Source of the DNA: Rhodospirillales bacterium | GTDB lineage: Bacteria; Pseudomonadota; Alphaproteobacteria; ATCC43930; CGMCC-115725 | Direction: 5' to 3' | NCBI GenBank assembly: GCA_947473305.1 | Contig: CANJCB010000019.1 | Coordinates: 17,748 to 81,747 of the forward strand | Length of the DNA: 64,000 nt | In this document: in pieces, positions 19,674-27,813 of the stretch | Layout of the letters: each line of letters starts with the position of its first letter | How positions within the stretch are numbered: position 1 is the first letter of the stretch | Notes under the pieces: model-generated | Database searches by the model: none | The model's input: only the letters and a program-made list of their open reading frames with translations | What the model was told of the DNA's origin: nothing | Translations under genes and position numbers: made by a program

Positions 19674-22067
19674 ATGGCCGAACATTATAAGATCGCGATC
19701 ATTGGATCGGGTCCCGCTGGGCTGAGCGCTGCCGCCCATGCGGCCGAACTCGGCGTGTCGCATATCCTTTTCGAGCGCGCCAAGCAGTATTCCGACACGA
19801 TCTACAAATTCCAGAAGCGCAAGCATGTCATGGCCGCGCCGGAGACTCTTCCCCTGCGCAGCGACCTGCCCTTCAAGGAAAGCAGCCGCGAAGAAATCCT
19901 CGGCGGCTGGGCCGACGGCATGGGCGCCCGCGCGAGCAACGTGCGCATGGGCACCGAAGTGACCGGGATCACCGGCCAGAAGGGCGCTTTCAAGATCGCC
20001 ACGAAGGGCGGCGAAGAATTCACGGCCGAAGCCGTCATCCTGTCGATCGGCGTCCAGGGCAACCTCCGCCAGCTTGGCGTTCCGGGCGACAACTGGGAGC
20101 GGGTGCAGTACCAACTCGACGATCCGGACGAATATCAGAACGAAAACATCATCATCGTCGGCGGCGGTGACGCCGGCATCGAAAACGCCCTGGCGCTGTC
20201 GGTCGGCAACAATGTGTCGATCGTGAACAACCAGGCCGAATTCGCCTATGCCAAGCCCGCCAACCGCGCGCTGATCCTGGCGGCGATCAAGGAAGGCACG
20301 ATCCAGGGGATCATGTCGGCCAACGCCAAGCAGGTCGAGCCGGGTCTCATGACCCTGAGCGTCCCGGACGGCGAGATCCAGGTTAAATGCGACCGGATCA
20401 TCGCCCGTATCGGCGCCCTGCCGCCCCGCAAATTCGTCGAATCCTGCGGCATCCAGTTTTCGAGCCCGGCGCCTACCGCCTTCCCGCATGTCTCCGACAC
20501 CTACGAGTCGAACGTGCCCGGCATGTATATCGTCGGCGCGCTGGCGGGCTACCCCCTGATCAAGCAATGCATGAACCAGGGCTACGAGGTCGTCGAATAC
20601 ATCCTCGGCAACAATATCCCGCCCGCCGACGAGCCGCTCATCCAGGCGAAGCTCGACCATATCAAGCCGGCGATCAATCCCTCGCGCCTCATCGAGCTCA
20701 TCCGCGAGCGGCTGCCGGTCTATAAGGTCCTGACGACCCTGCAGATCCGCGAGATGCTGCTCGGCTCCGAAATCCACTTCAAGAAGCCGGGCGAGGTGAT
20801 CTTCGCGCGGAACGACTACACGAACTCTTTCTGGTCGATCATCGACGGCCAGGCCGACATCCAGATCAATCCCACCAATCCGGCAGAGGTCGTGACCCTC
20901 CAGCCCGGGCAGTTCTTTGGCGAGATGGGCCTCATTTCCGGTCGCCGCCGCACCGCCACCACCGTGGCGCGCACGGACTGCCTGCTGCTGGAAGTGCCGC
21001 GCAACTCCATGATCCGGCTGCAGCGCTCGGTCCCGGAAGTAAAGCGGGTCATCGACGAAGTCGCGATCATCCGCCAGATCAAGACCTATCTCACCCCGAC
21101 AGTGGACGATGCCGCTCTCAGCGAAGTCGTGGCTTCCTCCGAGATCGTCGCCCTGAAGCCGGGCGAGGTTCTGATCCAGGAGGGGACCGACGACGATTCG
21201 GTCTTCCTGATCCGCAGCGGCTCGGTGACGGTCTCCAGCACCATCGGCGGCCAGGAAGTCGTGCTCGCCTACCTGCCGGCGGGCAATTACGTCGGCGAGA
21301 TGGCGCTCCTGACGAAACAGCACCGCTCCGCGACGGTCAAGGCGGCGGTCGCCTCCGAGGCCATCAAGATCAACAGCACCGCCTTCCGCGCCCTTCTCGA
21401 CCGGGCGCCGGACCTTATGAAGCAGGTCAAGGGCAAGCTCGAAACCCGGATGCGCGAGCGCGTCCAGGTCGAGGCGAGACCCGAGGATACCGGCCTCATC
21501 GAATTCCTGCTGCGGCAGGGCTTCTCCGAAGCGACCGACGTTCTGCTCATCGACGAGTCGCTCTGCGTCCGCTGCGACAACTGCGAAAAGGCCTGCGCCG
21601 AGACCCATCACGGCGTCTCGCGTCTCACCCGCGAGGCCGGCCCGACCTTCGATTCGGTCCATGTGCCGACCTCCTGCCGGCATTGCGAGCATCCTCACTG
21701 CATGAAGGACTGCCCGCCGGACGCGATCCGTCGCGCACCGAACGGCGAAGTCTTCATCGGCGACAATTGCATCGGCTGCGGCAACTGCGAGCGCAACTGC
21801 CCCTATGGCGTCATTCATATGGCGGCCGTTCCGGCGGAGAAGCCGAGCCTTCTGAACTGGCTGCTCTGGGGCGCCGGCCCCGGCCCGGGCGAAGACAAGT
21901 CCGAGGCGGGCATGAATGCGCGCACCGGTTCCAAGCACGCCACCAAATGCGACATGTGCAAGGACGACCCGGCCGGCCCGGCCTGCGTGCGGTCCTGCCC
22001 GACGGGTGCGGCGATCCGCGTCAATCCCGAACAATTCCTCAATTTCCTGCGCGAGCAGGGACGGTAG
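19674..22067 (+). CDS. Flavoprotein oxidoreductase with two cNMP-binding domains and four-cluster ferredoxin domain
   Basis: 797 residues, soluble. Order of parts: a two-dinucleotide-binding-domain FAD/NAD(P) oxidoreductase (IAIIGSGPAGLSAAA at about 5-20; a second GGGDAGIENA motif near 163); cNMP domain 1 at about 349-450 (FFGEMGLISGRRRTAT); cNMP domain 2 at about 476-582 (YVGEMALLTKQHRSAT). Both cassettes keep the GE and R-S/T-A ligand residues. From residue 631 there are four Cys groups (CVRCDNCEKAC, CRHCEHPHCMKDC, CIGCGNCERNC, CDMCKD then CVRSC), as in HybA/DmsB-type four-[4Fe-4S] proteins. It probably passes electrons between NAD(P)H and the membrane partner next door, gated by cyclic nucleotide. 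No CxxC redox disulfide of thioredoxin reductase is visible. It is the first gene of the operon and has a GGGGG ribosome-binding site. Confidence 0.85.
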   Translation: MAEHYKIAIIGSGPAGLSAAAHAAELGVSHILFERAKQYSDTIYKFQKRKHVMAAPETLPLRSDLPFKESSREEILGGWADGMGARASNVRMGTEVTGITGQKGAFKIATKGGEEFTAEAVILSIGVQGNLRQLGVPGDNWERVQYQLDDPDEYQNENIIIVGGGDAGIENALALSVGNNVSIVNNQAEFAYAKPANRALILAAIKEGTIQGIMSANAKQVEPGLMTLSVPDGEIQVKCDRIIARIGALPPRKFVESCGIQFSSPAPTAFPHVSDTYESNVPGMYIVGALAGYPLIKQCMNQGYEVVEYILGNNIPPADEPLIQAKLDHIKPAINPSRLIELIRERLPVYKVLTTLQIREMLLGSEIHFKKPGEVIFARNDYTNSFWSIIDGQADIQINPTNPAEVVTLQPGQFFGEMGLISGRRRTATTVARTDCLLLEVPRNSMIRLQRSVPEVKRVIDEVAIIRQIKTYLTPTVDDAALSEVVASSEIVALKPGEVLIQEGTDDDSVFLIRSGSVTVSSTIGGQEVVLAYLPAGNYVGEMALLTKQHRSATVKAAVASEAIKINSTAFRALLDRAPDLMKQVKGKLETRMRERVQVEARPEDTGLIEFLLRQGFSEATDVLLIDESLCVRCDNCEKACAETHHGVSRLTREAGPTFDSVHVPTSCRHCEHPHCMKDCPPDAIRRAPNGEVFIGDNCIGCGNCERNCPYGVIHMAAVPAEKPSLLNWLLWGAGPGPGEDKSEAGMNARTGSKHATKCDMCKDDPAGPACVRSCPTGAAIRVNPEQFLNFLREQGR

Positions 22068-22073
22068 GCCGAC

Positions 22074-22958
22074 ATGAGCGATAGAGCGGGAACCGCCAAC
22101 ACCCCGATGCGCGCCCATGGCGGCGCGGATCACCATGAATCCTTCCTGGTCTACAGGAAGTTCAAGTGGCTCAAGATCGCAGCCCTGCTGTCACTGGTCT
22201 GCTTCATCGCCTATCTGGTGCATCAGCCCAAGGACATCCCCAACGGGGGAACCTGGCTCGGCTACACGCTGGGCGGCACGGGTGCGGCGCTCATCGTCTG
22301 GCTCACCTGGTTCGGCTATCGCAAGCGCGCCTATAGCTCAGGCGCCGGCCGGGTCCAGGCCTGGCTTTCCGCCCATGTTTATCTGGGTCTGGCCCTGGTG
22401 GTCGTGGCGACGCTCCACAGCGGTTTCCGCTTTGCCTGGAATATCCATACCTTCACCTATTGCCTCGTGCTGATCGTCGTGGCGAGCGGCATTTTTGGTG
22501 TCTTCACCTATGCGCGCTATCCGTCGCTGATGACGGCGAACCGGCGCGGCCTCACCACAGCGCAGATGATGGCCAATATCGGCGCCATCGACGCCGAGCT
22601 TCGCACGGCCGCGAGTTCTCTCGGCGACAAGCTGGCGGCGCTCGTCGTCAAGGCGACGCAGGAGACCAAGGTCGGCGGCGGCGTCTGGGAGCAGCTGCGG
22701 GGGCGGCCCCGGTACTGCGGAACGGACGAGGCGGCGCGGGAACTTCAGACTGTGCTGCGCCAGGACCTCGGCGCCGAAGAACACGAAGCCCGCAAGCTCA
22801 TGGTCCTCCTGACCCGCAAGAGTCAGATGCTGGCCCAGATGCGCCGGGACATCCAATACAAGGCGATGATGGACATCTGGCTTTACGTCCATGTGCCTTT
22901 GGCGATAGCGCTCGTGGTCGCACTTGCGACCCACGTCTTCGCTGTCTTCTTCTACTGA
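22074..22958 (+). CDS. Polytopic membrane protein, possible cytochrome b-like quinone/electron-transfer subunit
   Basis: 294 residues. Five hydrophobic segments are visible: KIAALLSLVCFIAYLV, WLGYTLGGTGAALIVWL, YLGLALVVVATLHSGF, FTYCLVLIVVASGIFGVF, and a last one, LYVHVPLAIALVVALATHVF. His residues lie at the ends of or within helices 3, 4 and 5 (SAHVYLG, TLHSGF, VHVPL, ATHVF), which suits bis-His b-heme ligation. A cytoplasmic or periplasmic loop of about 120 residues separates helices 4 and 5. It lies 6 nt after the iron-sulfur flavoprotein and before the multiheme cytochromes, so it is the natural membrane step. Heme binding is inference; the family is not one I can name. Confidence 0.65.
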   Translation: MSDRAGTANTPMRAHGGADHHESFLVYRKFKWLKIAALLSLVCFIAYLVHQPKDIPNGGTWLGYTLGGTGAALIVWLTWFGYRKRAYSSGAGRVQAWLSAHVYLGLALVVVATLHSGFRFAWNIHTFTYCLVLIVVASGIFGVFTYARYPSLMTANRRGLTTAQMMANIGAIDAELRTAASSLGDKLAALVVKATQETKVGGGVWEQLRGRPRYCGTDEAARELQTVLRQDLGAEEHEARKLMVLLTRKSQMLAQMRRDIQYKAMMDIWLYVHVPLAIALVVALATHVFAVFFY

Positions 22959-22970
22959 GCGGGGCGGGAC

Positions 22971-24674
22971 GTGCAGGCGCAAATCACCTCCATAACCCGC
23001 CGCGCTCGCGGCGATCTTCGCAAATCCTCGGTCGTCACCGGAGGCTATCTCCGCATCGGCCGGAACGCGCATAGCGAGATTCTGCTCTCCGACCTTCGCA
23101 TGGCGATGGAGGAGGCCGAGCTTCATATCGAAAACGGTGAGTTGCGCCTCATCCGCAAGGGCACAAACCCCCTCACGGTCAATGGCCAGGGCACCAATAC
23201 GGGGCTTCTCAAGGTTGGAGATGAACTCCGGCTTGGGCCATACCGGCTGGTGATCGAAGAGCCTCCCGAGGGAGTGGACGCCGCGATCGGCGTCGAACTC
23301 GTGACGCCTTTGAGCGAAGACGTCGAACGGCTGACCAGCACGAGCCGCATCGGCCTCGCCAACACCTGGTTCTCCCGGCGCGGTTTCGCCTGGAGCCTCG
23401 CTCTCGTCATCGCGTTGCTTTTCCTTGCCTTCCCGCTGGCCGGGCACTTCATGTCCCGCGCCTCCCAGGACGGGTCGGGCAGCGCTCCGGCGGTGCTCGC
23501 CGCTTTCCACAAGACCTGGAGCGCCGGCGAGGTTTCCAACCCGCATAAGTTCTTCTCCAGCAATTGCGCCAATTGCCATGAGCAGAGCTTCAAGACCGTT
23601 CAGGATGAGGCCTGCGCCTCCTGCCACAATACGGTCAATCATCATTTCGATCCGGCCACGGTCACCCCCGCAGCCGCAGGCCAATTGAGCTGCACGAACT
23701 GCCACAAGGAACACCGTGGCCCCGTGATGGCCTCGGGAGCCACGCAAGGCGTCTGCCTGGATTGCCATGCCGACATCAAGAAGGTCGCTCCCAATACGAA
23801 GCTGGCGAACGCCGGGGATTTCTCCAGCGGTCATCCGCCGTTCCACCCGATCGTCTCGCTCGACGGCAAGACCCTGGCGCGCGTCGACAGCATGGACGCC
23901 AAGCAGCAGTCGAACCTCAAGTTCCCCCATTCGACCCATCTCGCCCAGGGCGGTGTCCGTGGCCAGACCGGCATGGTGAAGCTTGAATGCTCCAACTGCC
24001 ATGTGCCCGAACGCGACGGCGCGCTCATGAAGCCCGTCGCTTTCGAGCAGAGCTGCGCCAATTGCCATAGCCTGGCCTTTACGGCGGAAGGCGGCGGCCG
24101 CGCGGTTCCCCATGGCAATCCGGATCTTGCCAAGCGCACGGTCGAGGAATTCTTCTCCAAGGTTGCGCTCGACGGGGGCTCGGTCGATACGACCGCTCCG
24201 GAAACCATCCGCCGCCGTCCCGGCGTGCCCTTGACCGATCCGCAGCGCCTGGAAGCGGCGCAATGGGCCAAGGTCAAGGCAGCGGAAGCGATGGAAATCG
24301 TCTTCGACGACAAGCGCGGCTGCGGTTCCTGCCATACGGTCCAGAAGACCGACGCCGGCTATGGCATCGTCCCGGTGAAGATTTCCTGGGTCTCGATGCC
24401 GGAAGCGCATTTCAATCACGCCAAGCATGCGGCTGTAACCTGCACCAACTGTCATAACGCTCCGGCATCGACGAGCAGCGCGGACATCCTGCTGCCCCAG
24501 ATCGCCACCTGCCAGAATTGCCATGGCGGGGTTGGAGAAACCACCAAGGTGGCGTCGAGCTGCATGACCTGTCATGACCTGCATCGCAAGGAACTCGGCC
24601 CCATGCGCCCGCTGCCCGCCGGCAAGACGAGCCGCATGCCGCAGCCGGTCGCGATCCGCTCGGGGACCAATTGA
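22971..24674 (+). CDS. FHA domain - transmembrane - decaheme c-type cytochrome fusion
   Basis: 567 residues starting at GTG 22971. Residues about 15-100 form an FHA fold (GYLRIGRNAHSEILL, then NGELRLIRKG and LTVNGQG); the usual S-R-x-H phosphopeptide-binding stretch is replaced by MAMEEAEL, so phosphothreonine reading is doubtful. One transmembrane helix follows near 143-160 (SLALVIALLFLAFPLAG). The rest is periplasmic and has ten CxxCH heme motifs (CANCH, CASCH, CTNCH, CLDCH, CSNCH, CANCH, CGSCH, CTNCH, CQNCH, CMTCH), with extra His for bis-His ligation. It is likely the periplasmic entry cytochrome, held in the membrane, with a cytosolic sensing or docking domain. Confidence 0.85.
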   Translation: MQAQITSITRRARGDLRKSSVVTGGYLRIGRNAHSEILLSDLRMAMEEAELHIENGELRLIRKGTNPLTVNGQGTNTGLLKVGDELRLGPYRLVIEEPPEGVDAAIGVELVTPLSEDVERLTSTSRIGLANTWFSRRGFAWSLALVIALLFLAFPLAGHFMSRASQDGSGSAPAVLAAFHKTWSAGEVSNPHKFFSSNCANCHEQSFKTVQDEACASCHNTVNHHFDPATVTPAAAGQLSCTNCHKEHRGPVMASGATQGVCLDCHADIKKVAPNTKLANAGDFSSGHPPFHPIVSLDGKTLARVDSMDAKQQSNLKFPHSTHLAQGGVRGQTGMVKLECSNCHVPERDGALMKPVAFEQSCANCHSLAFTAEGGGRAVPHGNPDLAKRTVEEFFSKVALDGGSVDTTAPETIRRRPGVPLTDPQRLEAAQWAKVKAAEAMEIVFDDKRGCGSCHTVQKTDAGYGIVPVKISWVSMPEAHFNHAKHAAVTCTNCHNAPASTSSADILLPQIATCQNCHGGVGETTKVASSCMTCHDLHRKELGPMRPLPAGKTSRMPQPVAIRSGTN

Positions 24675-24676
24675 AC

Positions 24677-26002
24677 ATGCGGTCGAAAGCGCTCAGAGGA
24701 ATCCGCCTCGCTATCCTGGCCACCTTCGCGGTTGCCGGTTTCGCAACCCAAGGCATGGCAGGGCCTCTTCCGTCCCAATCCAAGGACGTGCATATGGGGA
24801 CCGGCACCTGTGCCGAATCCATGTGCCACGGCGCGGGCAATTCCTGGGAACGCTCGACCGTCCCGCAGAACGAATATATCATCTGGTCGCGGCAGGATAA
24901 GCACTCCAAGGCCTATACGGCCCTTGGCGAAGAGCGCGGCCAGCGGATCGCCAAGAACCTCGGCATCGGCGACGCCCAGAAGGCGCCGCTCTGCCTGAGC
25001 TGCCATACGGATGTCGCCGCCGCGGACAAGCGCGGCTGGCGCTATAAGGAAGCGGACGGCGTCGGCTGCGAGGCCTGTCACGGGCCGGCCGAAAAATGGC
25101 TGCAGGTCCATGTCACCGGCATTTCGAGCCACAAGGAGAATGTCGAAGCCGGCATGTACGGATTGGAAGATCCAGTCGACCGCGCGAAGGTCTGCGTCGG
25201 CTGTCACGTGACCGCCTCGAACCCGCTCTTCAATCACCGGCTTTACGGCGCGGGCCATCCCCGTATCGTCTTCGAGCTCGATACGTTCACCGCGACCGAG
25301 CCCGCCCATTACCGCATCACCGACGCCTATCGGACCCGCAAAGTCGTCGCCAATGGTGCCCGCACCTGGGCTGTCGGCCAAGCCGCCGTGGCGCAGGTCG
25401 TTCTGACCCAGGTCTCCGATGCCCAGCGGAACCACGACGGGATCATGCCCGCGCTGGCGACGTTCGATTGCTTTGCCTGCCACCATCAGCTCGGCAGCAT
25501 GAGCGGCAGCCTGGCGCAGCAGCCCGTCGGCACCATGCGCATCAATCTCTCGAGCCTGCAGATGCTGAAGGTCGTTGCCGCAGAAGTCGATCCGCCCCTG
25601 GCCGACCGGCTCGGCCGCAACATCACGGCGCTCCGCGCTTCCGTGCGCGAAGGCTTCCAGCCGATGGCGCGCGCCGCGGCCGACGCCGCGCAGACGGTAA
25701 CCGAACTCTCGGCCAAGATCGGTCAGCGCGCCTACGACCAGAATCAGATGAAAACCCTGCTGCGCGCCCTTGTCCGGGCCGGCGTGGCGGGAGAGTATGC
25801 AAGTTACGTCGATGCGGAACAGGCCACTATGGGCATTGCGGCTGTTCTCTCCGCCTTGACGGTATCAGGTTCGATCAACGAGCCGCGTTATCGAGATGCC
25901 CTAGCCAAGCTCTACGAAGCCATGGCGAAACCCGAAACCTTCAAGCTGGACGCCTTCCGCTCTTCGGTTGAAACCCTTGGACGGGCCACTGACGCCCTGT
26001 GA
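24677..26002 (+). CDS. Periplasmic pentaheme cytochrome c (paralogue 1)
   Basis: About 441 residues with a signal peptide (AILATFAVAGFATQGMAG). Heme sites: an unusual CAESMCH (C-x4-C-H), then CLSCH, CEACH, CVGCH and CFACH, giving five likely hemes in the first 270 residues. The pattern CxxCHTD, then VGCEACHGPAEKWLQVHV, and YGAGHPRI is that of the cytochrome c554-like family. The last 170 residues are helical and heme-free. ATG 24677 is chosen; it sits 2 nt after the decaheme gene's stop. It shares its whole layout with the gene at 29440, so one arose by duplication. Confidence 0.85.
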   Translation: MRSKALRGIRLAILATFAVAGFATQGMAGPLPSQSKDVHMGTGTCAESMCHGAGNSWERSTVPQNEYIIWSRQDKHSKAYTALGEERGQRIAKNLGIGDAQKAPLCLSCHTDVAAADKRGWRYKEADGVGCEACHGPAEKWLQVHVTGISSHKENVEAGMYGLEDPVDRAKVCVGCHVTASNPLFNHRLYGAGHPRIVFELDTFTATEPAHYRITDAYRTRKVVANGARTWAVGQAAVAQVVLTQVSDAQRNHDGIMPALATFDCFACHHQLGSMSGSLAQQPVGTMRINLSSLQMLKVVAAEVDPPLADRLGRNITALRASVREGFQPMARAAADAAQTVTELSAKIGQRAYDQNQMKTLLRALVRAGVAGEYASYVDAEQATMGIAAVLSALTVSGSINEPRYRDALAKLYEAMAKPETFKLDAFRSSVETLGRATDAL

Positions 26003-26010
26003 GAAGAATC

Positions 26011-27813
26011 ATGCGCATCGCTCGACCTGTTCGCTTTCAAGATCCCCACGGTATGAACCAGAACCTGACATCTCTTTTCCGACGTGGCCTCACGCTCGTG
26101 GCGCTTTTCGCCCTTGGCTTCCTGTTCTGGACCGCCGATGCGCGCGCCGACGTGACGCCCCAAGATCCCCACGCCGCCATGTTCTCGGAGACCGATTATC
26201 CCTCGGCCGCCCAGTGCGGGCAGTGCCATCCCAAGGTCTTCGAGGAATGGGCGTCTTCCAACCACGCCTATGCCTCGATCTCGCCGATGTTCCATAAGTT
26301 CGAACAGGCGATTTCGGATCTTTCCTCCGGGACCATCGGCACCTTCTGCGTGCGCTGCCACCAGCAGGTCGGCACTCAGCGCGGCGAAGGACGCGAGGCG
26401 GCGGTCTGGGAGCGGTCTCTGGTCGCCCGTGAAGGCATCACCTGCATCACCTGCCATCGCATCAACCAGGAATTCACCCACGTCAACGGCGAGCGCAGCA
26501 TCGTCCCCGGCACCATCAACTATCCGGTGACGGGCTCCGGCTCCTCACAGTTGCTACCCCAGGTGATCCTGGATAAGGCCACTTACGGCGTCAATCCCAC
26601 GCCGGAAGGCGACGGCACCAAGATCCATGCCGGTGTCGCCAAGTTCGACCAGATCAGCAAGTCCGAATTCTGCGTCGGTTGCCATCAGGTGGCGGTCCAT
26701 CCAGGCATCAACCTGGAAGTGGTCTGGGCGCAGTATCGCGACTCACCAGCCCATGCGCAGGGCATTACCTGCCAAGACTGCCACATGGGCAAGATCCCCG
26801 GCGTCGCCGGCGAATATGCCAAGGGCGCGATCGCGATGGCCAATGGCCGGGTCGTCGGCAGCGACCAGCAGAAGCATTCCAACCATGCCTTCTACGGTCC
26901 CGGCTATCCGATCGCACATCCCGGTCTTTTTCCCTTCAACACCCGCTCGCTCAAGTGGACCATCGAGCAGTGGCTGACCTACGACTACCGTCAGCCCTGG
27001 GGCAAGTCCGCTTGGGAAGACAAGGTGAAGCGGGGCGAGGTCAAGGCCGAATTCCCCGAGGCCTGGAAAACGCGCGCCGACCGCGAGGAAGGCCGTCTCA
27101 TCATCGAGCAGAACCAGCGTGGCCTGGAGGCCAAGAAGATCCTTCGCCGCGCGGTGATGGAGAATGCGGGCCACATTGAAGGGCCGTTCTTCTCCGGGCC
27201 GCCGACTGTCGGCAAGGGCCTCGACTTCCGATACAGGATCGTCAACGACGACCCCGGCCACAACATGCCGTCGGGTTCGCTCGGCGCGCAGCCGGAAATC
27301 TGGATGAACGTCGTCCTGACGGGTCCTGATGGGAGCCGAGTGTTCGAATCGGGTTATGTGGACAGCACCGGCGACATGGCCGACCAGCATTCGCTGGAAG
27401 TCCGAGAAGGAAAGGTCCCCTTCGACACCCAACTCGTCAATCTCCAGACCAAGTTCCTGACGACGAACATCAAGGGAACCGATCGCGAGATGTATCTGCC
27501 GGTGAATTTCGACATCGACCAGATCCCCTTCATCCGGCCCTCGGGCGTGCCGACCTCGGTTCTCAACCATCCGCCATTCATCCGGATGGAAGGCCGCAGC
27601 ATCCCGCCGCTGGGTTATCGCGACGCCAACTACTCGGTCTCGGCGGACAAGATGACCAAGCCCGGGACCTATACCTTGCAGGTGCGCTTGCGCAGTCGGG
27701 CGGAGCCGATCTACTTCATGAAATTCGTCGGTGCGACCCAGGACATGCTGCAGAATATCAATGACTGGATGATCGATATTCATCCGCAAGCATCCACCTT
27801 CGAGGTGCGTTGA
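26011..27813 (+). CDS. Multiheme cytochrome c with five CxxCH motifs, c554-family-like
   Basis: About 600 residues with a signal sequence (GLTLVALFALGFLFWTADARA). Five heme motifs: CGQCH, CVRCH, CITCH, CVGCH, CQDCH. The context AAQCGQCHPKVFEEWASSNHAYAS is the classic start of cytochrome c554-type multihemes. The C-terminal half is a heme-free beta-rich region with DPGHNMPSGSLG, a motif shared by c554-like and hydroxylamine-related proteins. The start may be ATG 26011 or ATG 26053 (MNQNLTSLF); the latter gives a more usual signal peptide. It overlaps the porin gene start by 1 nt. Confidence 0.85.
   Translation: MRIARPVRFQDPHGMNQNLTSLFRRGLTLVALFALGFLFWTADARADVTPQDPHAAMFSETDYPSAAQCGQCHPKVFEEWASSNHAYASISPMFHKFEQAISDLSSGTIGTFCVRCHQQVGTQRGEGREAAVWERSLVAREGITCITCHRINQEFTHVNGERSIVPGTINYPVTGSGSSQLLPQVILDKATYGVNPTPEGDGTKIHAGVAKFDQISKSEFCVGCHQVAVHPGINLEVVWAQYRDSPAHAQGITCQDCHMGKIPGVAGEYAKGAIAMANGRVVGSDQQKHSNHAFYGPGYPIAHPGLFPFNTRSLKWTIEQWLTYDYRQPWGKSAWEDKVKRGEVKAEFPEAWKTRADREEGRLIIEQNQRGLEAKKILRRAVMENAGHIEGPFFSGPPTVGKGLDFRYRIVNDDPGHNMPSGSLGAQPEIWMNVVLTGPDGSRVFESGYVDSTGDMADQHSLEVREGKVPFDTQLVNLQTKFLTTNIKGTDREMYLPVNFDIDQIPFIRPSGVPTSVLNHPPFIRMEGRSIPPLGYRDANYSVSADKMTKPGTYTLQVRLRSRAEPIYFMKFVGATQDMLQNINDWMIDIHPQASTFEVR

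Noticed and set aside
19605..22136. 843-codon antisense open frame, and similar ones at 22338-24584 and 27858-29285 on the minus strand
   Set aside because: They lie opposite genes with clear domain and heme motifs; long antisense frames are expected in GC-rich DNA, and their products show repetitive Arg/Ala/Asp/Gly bias and no family motifs.
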